A stretch of 34,896 nucleotides of DNA from Candidatus Fimousia stercorigallinarum (GTDB lineage Bacteria > Bacillota > Clostridia > Lachnospirales > Lachnospiraceae). The DNA lies in contig DVKZ01000061.1 in NCBI GenBank assembly GCA_018715775.1, positions 1-34,896 of the forward strand. Direction: 5' to 3'. The first letter of the stretch is position 1. Every line of letters begins with the position of its first letter. Both the position numbers and the translations under genes were made by a program. A model generated the notes under the pieces. It worked only from the letters and a program-made list of their open reading frames with translations, did no database searches and had not been told where the DNA came from. This document shows positions 7,458-15,095 of this stretch, in pieces.

Positions 7458-8231
7458 ATGGTATTTTATTTTACTGGTACAGGAAACAGCCTCTATATTG
7501 CAAAACAACTGGATGATGAACCGATCAGCATTCCACAGGTGATACACCAGAAGGATCTGGAGTTTACATCGGATAAGATTGGCATTGTTGCGCCGATATA
7601 CGGCCATGAAGTTCCGGAGATGGTAAAGGACTTTTTAAACAAGGCCTGCTTTCATACAGAATATTTTTATATGATCTTAACCTATGGAAACCGACATGGA
7701 GGAGCGGCAGAACTGGCAAAACAATTATGTGACAGTTGTGGGATTGCCGTTCAGTATATCAATGTAATTCGAATGGTAGATAATTGGCTGCCTGGATTTG
7801 ATATGGAGAAACAACGCCGGCTTGATAAAAATGTAGATGGACAATTGACTGTTATTTTGCGTGATATAAAGGAAGAGAAGTGCATGATCTCAGAAGTTAC
7901 CGAGGAGGACCGAGAGGCGCACAGACAATTTCTCAGTTTTGCCAGCCAAGGTCCGGCGGATTTATGGCAGCACTTGATACAGATTCATGATAATTGCATC
8001 GGATGCGGTATTTGTGAGAAAGTATGTCCAACCGCATCGATTCATGTAACGGACAGAAAAGCGGAATATGTCCCGGGAAAATGTCAGACTTGTCTTGCAT
8101 GTGTGCATGCGTGTCCGCAGAAAGCGATAGGTTTGACAATACCGGAGAAAAATTCCCAGGCACGGTATCGCAACGAGCATATTTCTTTGCAGGAAATTAT
8201 AAAAGCAAACGCTGTTAACGAATTTAACTAA
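7458..8231 (+). CDS. EFR1-family flavodoxin/ferredoxin electron carrier
   Basis: The 257-residue cytosolic protein joins a flavodoxin-like domain, starting MVFYFTGTGNSLYIAKQL, which binds FMN, with two C-terminal [4Fe-4S] motifs, CIGCGICEKVCPTASI and CQTCLACVHACPQKAI. This layout defines the EFR1 family of Clostridia, thought to carry electrons between redox partners. An upstream frame would add 29 residues, but the ATG at 7458 begins at the flavodoxin strand and follows GAAGGGAG, so I chose it. It stands alone between the peptide cluster and a hairpin array, with no obvious redox partner nearby except the purine operons. Confidence 0.85.
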   Translation: MVFYFTGTGNSLYIAKQLDDEPISIPQVIHQKDLEFTSDKIGIVAPIYGHEVPEMVKDFLNKACFHTEYFYMILTYGNRHGGAAELAKQLCDSCGIAVQYINVIRMVDNWLPGFDMEKQRRLDKNVDGQLTVILRDIKEEKCMISEVTEEDREAHRQFLSFASQGPADLWQHLIQIHDNCIGCGICEKVCPTASIHVTDRKAEYVPGKCQTCLACVHACPQKAIGLTIPEKNSQARYRNEHISLQEIIKANAVNEFN

Positions 8232-8261
8232 ATTAACAGCGAAGGAAAGAAGATTGTTTAT

Positions 8262-8684
8262 AAGTATAAATTCAACCGTAGATAGACTCCCATATTTACG
8301 GTGGAAAAAGTCAAAAGTATAAATTCCACCGTAGATGGACTCCCATATTTACGGTTGAAAAAGCCAAAAGTATAATTTCAACCGTAGATGGACTCCCATA
8401 TTTACGGTGGAAAAGCAGAAAGTATAAGTTCAACCGTAGATGAACTGCCATATTTACGGTGGAAAAAGCAGAAAGTATAAGTTCAACCGTAGATGAATGC
8501 TCATATTTACGGTTGAAAAAGCAAAAAGTATAAGTTCAACCGTAGATGAACTCCCATATTTACGGTTGAAAAAGCAGAAAGTATAAGTTCAACCGTAGAT
8601 GGACGCTCATATTTACGGTTGAAAAAGCCAAAAGTATAAGTTCAACCGTAGATGAATGCTCATATCTACGGTAGAAAAGCCCAA
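8262..8684 (+). repeat. Eight tandem 53-bp hairpin repeats
   Basis: Eight units begin at 8262, 8315, 8368, 8420, 8473, 8526, 8579 and 8632, each 53 bp (the third is 52). Each unit reads AAGTATAAG, then TTCAACCGTAGATG, a variable 5-7 base loop, CATATTTACGGTTGAA and an A-rich spacer. TTCAACCGTA and TACGGTTGAA are complementary, so every unit can fold into a hairpin. The stem extends through G-T pairs that would be G-U in a rightward transcript. Loop-closing bases vary together (ATGG/CCAT in units 2 and 3, ATGA/TCAT in units 5 and 8). The unit length is not a multiple of three and each carries stop codons, so it is not coding. It is not a CRISPR: there are no unique spacers. Confidence 0.9.
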
Positions 8685-8700
8685 AATAGACAGTCCTAAA

Positions 8701-8740
8701 CAGGGGAAGGCGTGACTCATGTGAGTCACGCCTTCCCCTG
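8701..8740. terminator. Perfect 40-bp palindrome between convergent genes
   Basis: A 19-bp arm starting CAGGGGAAGGCGTGACTCA is followed by two bases and its exact reverse complement. It lies between the hairpin array and the convergent arcC gene. The T-tracts on both sides are poor (AAATTT rightward, TTTAGG leftward), so it may be a bidirectional terminator that relies on a very stable stem, or a cruciform or protein-binding site. Confidence 0.7.
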
Positions 8741-8790
8741 AAATTTATCCCCTAAAAAGATGGCTAACGACAATCCTATAATGGATGTAT

Positions 8791-9735
8791 TTACAAATGG
8801 ATTCTTGTACCGGTGTTACCGAGAATACCGTCTTTTGCTTTTTCAAGCAGTGTGATCAGCGCCTGTCTTCCCGGTTTAGAGCTTGCAAAATCAACTGCAG
8901 CTTGAATTTTTGGAAGCATGGAACCTGGTGCAAAATGGCCTTCTTTGATGTATTGATTTGCCTGTTCAACCGAGATATCATCGAGCCATTGTTCATTTGG
9001 TTTGCCAAAGTTGATGGCTGCTTTTTCGACAGCAGTAAGGATGATCAGGAAATCAGCATCCAGTTCTTTTGCCATTAAAGCACTGGCGAAATCTTTATCG
9101 ATGACGGCGCTGGCTCCTTTTAAGTGGTTGCCCTGACGGGTCACCGGAATTCCGCCGCCACCGCATGCGATAACAAGATCACCGGATTTCACCATGGTAC
9201 GGATTGTTCCGATTTCTACGATCTCCTGAGGCTTTGGAGAAGCTACAACACGGCGGTAACCGCGGCCGGCATCTTCTTTCATTATATAATCATATTTTTC
9301 AGTCATCAGATCGGCCTGTTCCTTTGTCATAAATCGGCCGATTGGTTTGGAAGGATGATCAAATGCCGGATCATCAGCATCAACGCGAACCTGTGTGATC
9401 ATTGTAGCAACAGGGATATCGGTGATTCCTCTATTTAAAAGTTCTTCGCGTAATGCATTCTGCAGATCATATCCGATATATGCCTGGCTCATGGCAACGC
9501 AGACAGACAGAGGGGTGTTTGGCTGCTGAGGGTCTTCACGCGTCAAAGCAAGCATGGCATTGTTTACCATGCCGACCTGAGGTCCGTTGCCGTGTGCGAC
9601 AATGACTTCACAGCCTTCTTGGATCAGATCGACGATAGCACGGGATGTGATCTTAACGGCTTTCATCTGCTCAGGCAGGGTGTTGCCAAGGGCGTTTCCG
9701 CCCAAAGCAATAACGATGCGTTTTTTCTTTTCCAT
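8791..9735 (-). CDS. arcC: Carbamate kinase
   Basis: The 314-residue protein has the carbamate kinase N-terminus (RIVIALGGNALG), the HGNGPQVG loop, the CGGGGIPV motif and the DKDFASALMAKELDAD segment. It converts carbamoyl phosphate and ADP to ATP, carbamate and thus ammonia and CO2. As the last gene of the leftward operon it would recover ATP from the carbamoyl phosphate formed by the YgeW-type carbamoyltransferase, the energy-yielding end of purine breakdown. Translation starts at ATG 9735 behind GCAGGAGG, 15 bases after ridA. It corresponds in context to YqeA of the enterobacterial cluster. Confidence 0.95.
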   Translation of the reverse strand: MEKKKRIVIALGGNALGNTLPEQMKAVKITSRAIVDLIQEGCEVIVAHGNGPQVGMVNNAMLALTREDPQQPNTPLSVCVAMSQAYIGYDLQNALREELLNRGITDIPVATMITQVRVDADDPAFDHPSKPIGRFMTKEQADLMTEKYDYIMKEDAGRGYRRVVASPKPQEIVEIGTIRTMVKSGDLVIACGGGGIPVTRQGNHLKGASAVIDKDFASALMAKELDADFLIILTAVEKAAINFGKPNEQWLDDISVEQANQYIKEGHFAPGSMLPKIQAAVDFASSKPGRQALITLLEKAKDGILGNTGTRIHL

Positions 9736-9750
9736 AGCAAGCCTCCTGCG

Positions 9751-10134
9751 TTAATCTTCTTTAACAGCAGCAATGACCTCTACTTCACAGAGAACTCCTT
9801 TTGGAAGTGCTTTTACAGCAACGCAGGAGCGTGCAGGTTTTCCTGTGAAATATTTTGCATATACTTCATTAAACGTTGCAAAATCAGACATATCTGCAAG
9901 GAAGCAGGTTGTTTTTACAACATCGGTAAAGGAAGCTCCCTGGCTTTCTAAAAGAGCGCTGATATTTTTCATAACCTGTTCTGTCTGTTCTGTGATATCT
10001 GTGCCGACAACTTCGCCTGTTTCAGGGGAAAGAGGAATCTGTCCGGAGAAAAATGCAATTCCGTTCAGAACAATTCCCTGAGAATAAGGACCAATTGCAG
10101 CAGGAGCGTTTTTTGTTTCAACATATTTTAACAT
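9751..10134 (-). CDS. ridA: RidA-family enamine/imine deaminase
   Basis: The 127-residue protein carries the RidA features: [16 protein letters not shown] near residues 8-25, [13 protein letters not shown], and a C-terminal [22 protein letters not shown] with the conserved Arg. RidA speeds hydrolysis of 2-aminoacrylate and related reactive enamines to keto acids. Upstream in-frame codons exist, but ATG 10134 has GAGGAGGT at the right distance, giving MLKYVETK. It sits between ygeW and arcC, 17 bases after ygeW, in an operon with a 2,3-diaminopropionate ammonia-lyase that releases aminoacrylate. I infer that it protects the cell from this intermediate. Confidence 0.92.
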   Translation of the reverse strand: MLKYVETKNAPAAIGPYSQGIVLNGIAFFSGQIPLSPETGEVVGTDITEQTEQVMKNISALLESQGASFTDVVKTTCFLADMSDFATFNEVYAKYFTGKPARSCVAVKALPKGVLCEVEVIAAVKED

Positions 10135-10151
10135 AGTCATGTACCTCCTCA

Positions 10152-11345
10152 TTATTCAAATACTCTTGGAGTGCCTTTTTCTTCCAGTTTCTTCAGGATA
10201 TCAGCAGGATCTGCGAATTTTGCCAGGAAGATCATAGCAGCGATGATGTATGGTTTGTAGCTTGCTTCTTTGTAAAGAGGATCTCTGTAGCGGTCAAATA
10301 CACTTGCGTCCACTTCACCTTCTTCACAGCTGACGCCGGTAATATCTGCCGGCAGACAGTGCATATAAAGAGCTTTTCCGTCTTTTGTTGTTTTCATCAG
10401 TTCTTCTGTACATGCCCAATCTTTATGCTGTGCATTTTGTGCCAGAAGTTCTTTTTCCAGTTCGTTGATTCCTTCAAAATCACCGTTTCCGTAAAGCTCG
10501 GTTCTCTTTTCCATTGCTGCGAATGGAGCCCAGCTCTTCGGATATACGATATCGGCATCTTTAAATGCTTCTTCCATGCTGTTTGTCTTAGTGAATGTAC
10601 CACCTGATTTTTTGGCATTTTCTCTTGCAACTTCTTCAACTTCCGGGAATACTTCATATCCTTCCGGATGAGCAAGTACAACATCCATACCGAAACGTGT
10701 CATCAGACCGATGATTCCCTGTGGAACAGAAAGCGGTTTTCCATAAGAAGGAGAGTAGGCCCAGGACATAGCGATTTTTTTGCCTTTTAAGTTTTCTACT
10801 CCTCCGAATTCGTGGATGATGTGAAGCATATCTGCCATTGCCTGTGTCGGATGATCGATATCGCACTGTAAGTTAACAAGGGTCGGTTTCTGTTCCAGGA
10901 TACCGTCTTTGTTGCCTTGTGTTACAGCATCAACAACTTCATGCATGTAGGCATTTCCTTTTCCGATATACATATCATCACGGATACCGATCACATCGGC
11001 CATGAAAGAAATCATATTTGCTGTTTCACGAACGGTTTCGCCGTGAGCAACCTGGGATTTGCCTTCGTCAAGATCCTGAACTTCCAGTCCCAATAAGTTA
11101 CATGCGGATGCGAAAGAAAAACGGGTACGTGTGGAATTGTCACGGAACAGGGAAATTCCGAGTCCGCTTTCAAATACTTTTGTGGAAATATTGTTTTCAC
11201 GCATATAACGTAATGCATCAGCGAGTGTGAAAACAGCTTCCAGTTCATCATCTGTCTTTTCCCATGTCAGGAAGAAGTCACCGTTGTACATATCTTTAAA
11301 GTTTAATTTGTTTAATTTATCGATATAATATTGTAAATCTTTCAT
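10152..11345 (-). CDS. ygeW: Knotted carbamoyltransferase YgeW
   Basis: The 397-residue protein has the carbamoyl phosphate site SxRTR as STRTR (residues 71-75), then HPTQ near residue 166 and HCLPAD near residue 339. Its length and extra segments match the YgeW family rather than ornithine (about 330) or aspartate (about 310) carbamoyltransferase. In the purine cluster it is thought to act on a ureido compound from ring opening, in the direction that yields carbamoyl phosphate for ArcC; the physiological substrate is still inferred. It lies 38 bases after ygeY and its stop codon precedes the ridA ribosome-binding site. Confidence 0.93.
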   Translation of the reverse strand: MKDLQYYIDKLNKLNFKDMYNGDFFLTWEKTDDELEAVFTLADALRYMRENNISTKVFESGLGISLFRDNSTRTRFSFASACNLLGLEVQDLDEGKSQVAHGETVRETANMISFMADVIGIRDDMYIGKGNAYMHEVVDAVTQGNKDGILEQKPTLVNLQCDIDHPTQAMADMLHIIHEFGGVENLKGKKIAMSWAYSPSYGKPLSVPQGIIGLMTRFGMDVVLAHPEGYEVFPEVEEVARENAKKSGGTFTKTNSMEEAFKDADIVYPKSWAPFAAMEKRTELYGNGDFEGINELEKELLAQNAQHKDWACTEELMKTTKDGKALYMHCLPADITGVSCEEGEVDASVFDRYRDPLYKEASYKPYIIAAMIFLAKFADPADILKKLEEKGTPRVFE

Positions 11346-11383
11346 GATAGTTCTCCTTCATTAAAATAATATCTGATCAATGA

Positions 11384-12694
11384 TTATTCGCAGTAGCAGT
11401 TTGGCAGTGCTGCGTAAACAGCTGCGCAAGTAACAAGATCCTGTTTCCATGTTTTTTCATTAGGTGCATGTGCCTGTGCTTCCGCTCCCGGACCAAATCC
11501 GATACAAGGAATGCCGTTTCTTCCCATGATGGATACGCCGTTTGTAGAGAATGTCCATTTATCAGTAAGCGGACGAGCCTGGCGCATTTCCAGAGTTTCG
11601 TCTGCACCGATCCGTTTGTCTCCGTAAAGAGAAGTATAGGCTTTTTCCAGAGATTTTGTGACTTTATGGTCTTTTGGAATTGCCCATGTCGGGAAGTAAC
11701 ATTCGATTTCATATACACATCCTGTGTAAGATGGACGGTCGTAGTTATACATGGATACGACAACGTCATCGCCGTATTTTTGTACGCTAGGAAGTGCGCG
11801 GATCTCATCCAGACAGCTTTCCCATGTTTCTCCGAATGTCATGCGCCGGTCAAGTGAAACCGCACAGGAATCAGCAACCGCGCAACGGCTTGGAGATGTA
11901 TAGAAGATCTGTGAAACGGTTACCGTACCGCGTCCGAGGAAACGTGCTTCTTCCCAGTCAGGATTGTATTTTGGATTCAGCATTTTAACAAGGCCTTTGA
12001 TTTCTGTTTCGTCAGCATCGTCATTTTCATTCAGCGCGCGAACATCCTGGAGGATATCAGCCATCTTGTAAATAGCGTTGTCACCGCGTTCCGGTGCAGA
12101 ACCATGGCAGGAAACGCCTTTTACATCGATACGGATTTCCATACGTCCGCGCTGTCCACGGTAAATGCCGCCGTCTGTTGGTTCTGTCGATACAACAAAT
12201 TCCGGACGGATCTTATCTTCATTAATAATGTACTGCCAGCAAAGACCGTCACAATCTTCTTCCTGAACGGTTCCGACTACCATGATCTTATAACCTTCCG
12301 GAATCAGATCAAGTTCCTTCATGATCTTTGCGCCGTATACAGCAGATACGAGACCGCCGCACTGGTCGGATACGCCGCGTCCGCCGATTTCAGTATCATT
12401 TTCATATCCTTCGTATGGATCAAATGTCCAGTTTTCAATGTTACCGATACCAACGGTATCAATATGTGCATCATATGCGATGATCTTGTCGCCGGTTCCC
12501 ATATAGCCGATGACATTTCCCTGAGGGTCGATCACAACTTCGTCGAAATCCAGTTTTTTCATTTCGGCAGCGATCGTATCAACGTGTGCTTTTTCATCAC
12601 AGCTTTCTCCAGGATTTCTTACGATCGCACGGAGGAATGCAGTCATGTCTTTCTCATAATTTTGTGCAGCTTCTTTGATTGTATTGTAGTCCAT
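11384..12694 (-). CDS. ygeY: M20-family metallopeptidase YgeY
   Basis: The 436-residue protein belongs to the M20/M28 di-zinc hydrolase fold: [10 protein letters not shown] carries the first metal ligand, [11 protein letters not shown] the bridging aspartate, VQEEDCDGL the catalytic glutamate and its neighbour, and TEPTDG a further ligand. Residues near the C-terminus ([16 protein letters not shown]) supply the last histidine. In the cluster it is thought to hydrolyse an amide in a ring-opened purine product feeding YgeX. Translation starts at ATG 12694 after AGAAGGATG. It lies 34 bases downstream of ygeX on the same strand. Confidence 0.92.
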   Translation of the reverse strand: MDYNTIKEAAQNYEKDMTAFLRAIVRNPGESCDEKAHVDTIAAEMKKLDFDEVVIDPQGNVIGYMGTGDKIIAYDAHIDTVGIGNIENWTFDPYEGYENDTEIGGRGVSDQCGGLVSAVYGAKIMKELDLIPEGYKIMVVGTVQEEDCDGLCWQYIINEDKIRPEFVVSTEPTDGGIYRGQRGRMEIRIDVKGVSCHGSAPERGDNAIYKMADILQDVRALNENDDADETEIKGLVKMLNPKYNPDWEEARFLGRGTVTVSQIFYTSPSRCAVADSCAVSLDRRMTFGETWESCLDEIRALPSVQKYGDDVVVSMYNYDRPSYTGCVYEIECYFPTWAIPKDHKVTKSLEKAYTSLYGDKRIGADETLEMRQARPLTDKWTFSTNGVSIMGRNGIPCIGFGPGAEAQAHAPNEKTWKQDLVTCAAVYAALPNCYCE

Positions 12695-12728
12695 AATTCA
12701 TCCTTCTTTCTTGATTGAAATCGTGTGT

Positions 12729-13934
12729 TTATTTGTCATTTCCGCCCCATACGATAGATTCGTATCTTTCCGGATCGGTATCTCCTTCGGTAGAGAAGAG
12801 AAGTATTTTAGAGTTCTCATCCAGTCCGAGATGTTCTCTTAACGGCTGATATTCGTCCATTGTCATGATAGCAGCGAGTGTTCCGAAACCTGCTGCACCG
12901 GATTCACCGGAAGTTACCGGCTGATCGCCTTTGATCGGAGCAGCCAGCATACGCATTCCTTTTGCGGCAGCCCAGTCTGTTGTAGCAATAAATGTGTCTA
13001 CGTGGTTTTTCAGGATATCCCATGAGATTGTATTTGGTTCGCCGCAGGCAAGTCCTGCCATGATCGTTACCATATCGCCGTCCACAATGCGGATATTTCC
13101 GTCTCCTGCACAGGCTCCTTTATACAGGCAGGCAGCGGCATCCGCTTCTACTACGACAACTTTTGGAGGATTTTGCGGATAGCGGTTTGCAAAGTATCCC
13201 TGAACGGCTCCGGCAACAGAACCGACACCTGCCTGAATGAAGATATGTGTCGGACAGCCGCATCCGTAATCATGAAGCTGTTCATCCGCTTCCATTGCCA
13301 TTGTTCCGTAACCCTGCATGATCCAGGAAGGAATTTCTTCATAGCCGTCCCATGCAGTGTCCTGAACCATAACACCGTGTTCCGTTTTTTCTGCCATAGC
13401 GTTTGCCATGCGGACGCATTCGTCGTAGTTATATTCTTCGATCGTTGCCTGAGCGCCTTCTGCAAGGATGTTGTTCAGCCGAGTCTGTGTACTTCCTTTT
13501 GGCATAAGGATCACTGCTTTCTGACCGAGTCTGTTTGCAGCCCATGCAACTCCGCGGCCATGGTTTCCGTCGGTAGCAGTAAAGAAGGTCGCCTGACCGA
13601 ATTCATTTCTCAGTTCTTCTGAAGTAAGTACTTCATAAGGAAGTTCAGAAACATCTTTACCGATCTGTTTTGCTATGTAACGTGCCATGGCAAAAGATCC
13701 GCCAAGCACTTTAAAAGCGTTCAGTCCGAACCGGTAGGATTCATCCTTGATGTAAACTTCTCCGAGGCCGAGATATTCGGCCATGCGGTCGAGCTTTGTC
13801 AGCGGAGTTACACTATATTGAGGAAAGCTTTCGTGAAAGTCACGGGCTTTTCTTACTTCGCTCAGTTCCATTAATTTCAGATTGGAATCTTCTGTTTTTG
13901 GCATGTTATTTACTGCCCATTTGATTTGATCCAT
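12729..13934 (-). CDS. ygeX: 2,3-diaminopropionate ammonia-lyase
   Basis: The 401-residue PLP enzyme has the Schiff-base lysine in SYRFGLNAFKVLGGSFAMA (K75), the phosphate-binding region TDGNHGRGVAWAA, and GVGSVAGAVQGYF. It cleaves 2,3-diaminopropionate to pyruvate and two ammonia through a 2-aminoacrylate intermediate. In the purine pathway it turns the last carbon skeleton into pyruvate, which explains the formation of fermentation acids from urate in gut anaerobes. The start is ATG 13934 behind AGGAGG. It is 33 bases after the PAS regulator in the same operon. Confidence 0.95.
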   Translation of the reverse strand: MDQIKWAVNNMPKTEDSNLKLMELSEVRKARDFHESFPQYSVTPLTKLDRMAEYLGLGEVYIKDESYRFGLNAFKVLGGSFAMARYIAKQIGKDVSELPYEVLTSEELRNEFGQATFFTATDGNHGRGVAWAANRLGQKAVILMPKGSTQTRLNNILAEGAQATIEEYNYDECVRMANAMAEKTEHGVMVQDTAWDGYEEIPSWIMQGYGTMAMEADEQLHDYGCGCPTHIFIQAGVGSVAGAVQGYFANRYPQNPPKVVVVEADAAACLYKGACAGDGNIRIVDGDMVTIMAGLACGEPNTISWDILKNHVDTFIATTDWAAAKGMRMLAAPIKGDQPVTSGESGAAGFGTLAAIMTMDEYQPLREHLGLDENSKILLFSTEGDTDPERYESIVWGGNDK

Positions 13935-13967
13935 GATAAAAACCTCCTGTTTGTGTTGTATATATAT

Positions 13968-14630
13968 TTATGAAATATTTTTTGTTTGTCCTTTGTCCAT
14001 ATAACTGTAAAGCGTAAACTTCGATATGCCGAGAAGAGATGCAACCTTGTCGCCTGATTTTGTGATCAGAAATGCGCCGGCATCATTTAAATACTGTACG
14101 ACGGCAATTTTATCGTTTTTATTCATCATGGCAACTGGTTTTCCAACGGAGGTAACTGCCTGGTCGATCAGAAGATCGAGAAGTTCATTTACGCTGTGCG
14201 TGATCTTTGGCGGATTTGAGGCACGCTTCGGTTTCGGATTGTCTTCTGTTTCCGTTTGAACCAGATCATGGATAAAACTCTCTGCAGCCAGCAGAGTCGT
14301 AATATCATAATTGATACAAAAAATGTAGACAATTTCTCCTTTGTCATTACGAATATACAAAGAACTCGATTTTAAAATTCGGCCATCCGATGTACGTGTC
14401 AGGTAAGCGAGCTTATCTTTGATTTTTTTCGGATCTGCTTTTAATGTTTCCAGGACGATGCCGGAAGGACCGTCATTGGTATGTCGGTCAGTAACATGAC
14501 CGTTTTCGATATAGACGATTGATTTGTCCAGATTCTTTTTTGTCAGATCGTGAATGACAATTTCGCAGGAATTACCAAATTGGACGGCCAGCCCGTGGGC
14601 AAGTTGCTTCAGAAAGTCAAGTTGTTGCAC
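13968..14630 (-). CDS. PAS/HTH transcriptional regulator (YheO/DauR-like)
   Basis: The 220-residue protein has an N-terminal YheO-type PAS domain (residues 1-125; SCEIVIHDLTKKNLDKSIVY, then SSSLYIRNDKGEIVYIFCIN) and a C-terminal helix-turn-helix at about residues 165-215 (DKVASLLGISKFTLYSYMDK). Relatives include DauR of D-arginine metabolism, and this type of regulator commonly accompanies ygeX-ygeY-ygeW clusters. It starts at GTG 14630 with AAAGGAAGG upstream. As first gene of the leftward operon it is probably autoregulated and senses a purine or ring-opened intermediate; ligand and sign of control are unknown. Confidence 0.85.
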   Translation of the reverse strand: MQQLDFLKQLAHGLAVQFGNSCEIVIHDLTKKNLDKSIVYIENGHVTDRHTNDGPSGIVLETLKADPKKIKDKLAYLTRTSDGRILKSSSLYIRNDKGEIVYIFCINYDITTLLAAESFIHDLVQTETEDNPKPKRASNPPKITHSVNELLDLLIDQAVTSVGKPVAMMNKNDKIAVVQYLNDAGAFLITKSGDKVASLLGISKFTLYSYMDKGQTKNIS

Positions 14631-14692
14631 GATTTTGTCACCTTCCTTTTTGCTTTTCTGTCAAAGAGTATCATTCGTTTGTTTACAAGTTC

Positions 14693-14720
14693 ATCATAGC
14701 ATAAATTATGACATAGTCAA
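14693..14720 (-). promoter_or_regulatory. Promoter of the leftward purine operon
   Basis: On the minus strand TTGACT (14720-14715) and TATGAT (14698-14693) are spaced by 16 bases. The transcript would start about 65 bases before the regulator gene. The 40-bp AT-rich element at 14728-14767 lies just upstream of the -35 box, as expected for an activator site. Confidence 0.65.
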
Positions 14721-14727
14721 TAGAAAA

Positions 14728-14767
14728 TCTAAAAAAAATTTAGGTTATCTAAATTTTTTTTTGGATC
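14728..14767 (+). repeat. AT-rich 40-bp element, copy A (putative operator)
   Basis: The element starts TCTAAAAAAA, has TTTAGGTTATCTAAA in the middle and ends TTGGATC. A second copy at 14925-14964 has the same length and about 33 of 40 identical positions. Copy A abuts the leftward promoter. TCTAAA/TTTAGG-type half sites suggest a binding site for the operon regulator or bending of the AT-rich DNA. Confidence 0.55.
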
Positions 14768-14810
14768 CGGATGAAAAAGCAGTTTCCGTAACTTTCCATA
14801 CGAAATAAAC

Positions 14811-14886
14811 TTGACGAAAAAATTGAAATCATATACACTACTAAAATAGCAAAGGCGCTTGATTTTTGGATCAGGCGCTTTTTTCT
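14811..14886 (+). ncRNA. Short promoter-terminator unit in the purine control region
   Basis: TTGACG at 14811-14816 and TACACT at 14834-14839 form a promoter with 17-base spacing. A terminator follows at once: GCGCTTGAT pairs with ATCAGGCGC (14855-14879) and is followed by six T. The predicted transcript is only about 40 nt. It lies between the two 40-bp elements and may be a small RNA, an attenuated leader of the ssnA operon, or a transcriptional insulator. Confidence 0.45.
14850..14886 (+). terminator. Terminator between divergent purine operons
   Basis: AAAGGCGCTTGAT and ATCAGGCGCTTTTTT form a stem with one G-T pair around a 6-base loop, followed by a T-run. Any rightward transcript starting before 14850 would end here, so the ssnA operon needs read-through or its own promoter downstream. 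Confidence 0.85.
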
Positions 14887-14924
14887 GTTCTTCTTCGGTT
14901 CAAAAAAATCCAAAAGGATCAAAA

Positions 14925-14964
14925 TTCTAAAAATTTTTTAGGTTTTCAAACTTTTTTTTAGGAT
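14925..14964 (+). repeat. AT-rich 40-bp element, copy B (putative operator)
   Basis: This is the second copy of the element at 14728-14767, in the same orientation, starting TCTAAAAATT and ending TTAGGATC. It lies just before a TTGCAA-N4-TGCAA palindrome at about 14970 and a weak promoter-like TTGCAA...TATCTT, from which the ssnA operon could start about 95 bases before its ATG. Confidence 0.55.
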
Positions 14965-15095
14965 CATTGTTGCAATTATGCAATATAAATGATATCTTAT
15001 AAGAAATGGTAGAACTCAATGTGCGATTTGCACAGTTTGAGGCAGGAACATATTGAAGGAACAGAAAAAAATAAATAAAAAAGGAGGAAAATGAT

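Noticed and set aside
8262..8684. CRISPR array
   Set aside because: Units are contiguous 53-bp tandem repeats that are nearly identical throughout; there are no unique spacers and no cas genes.
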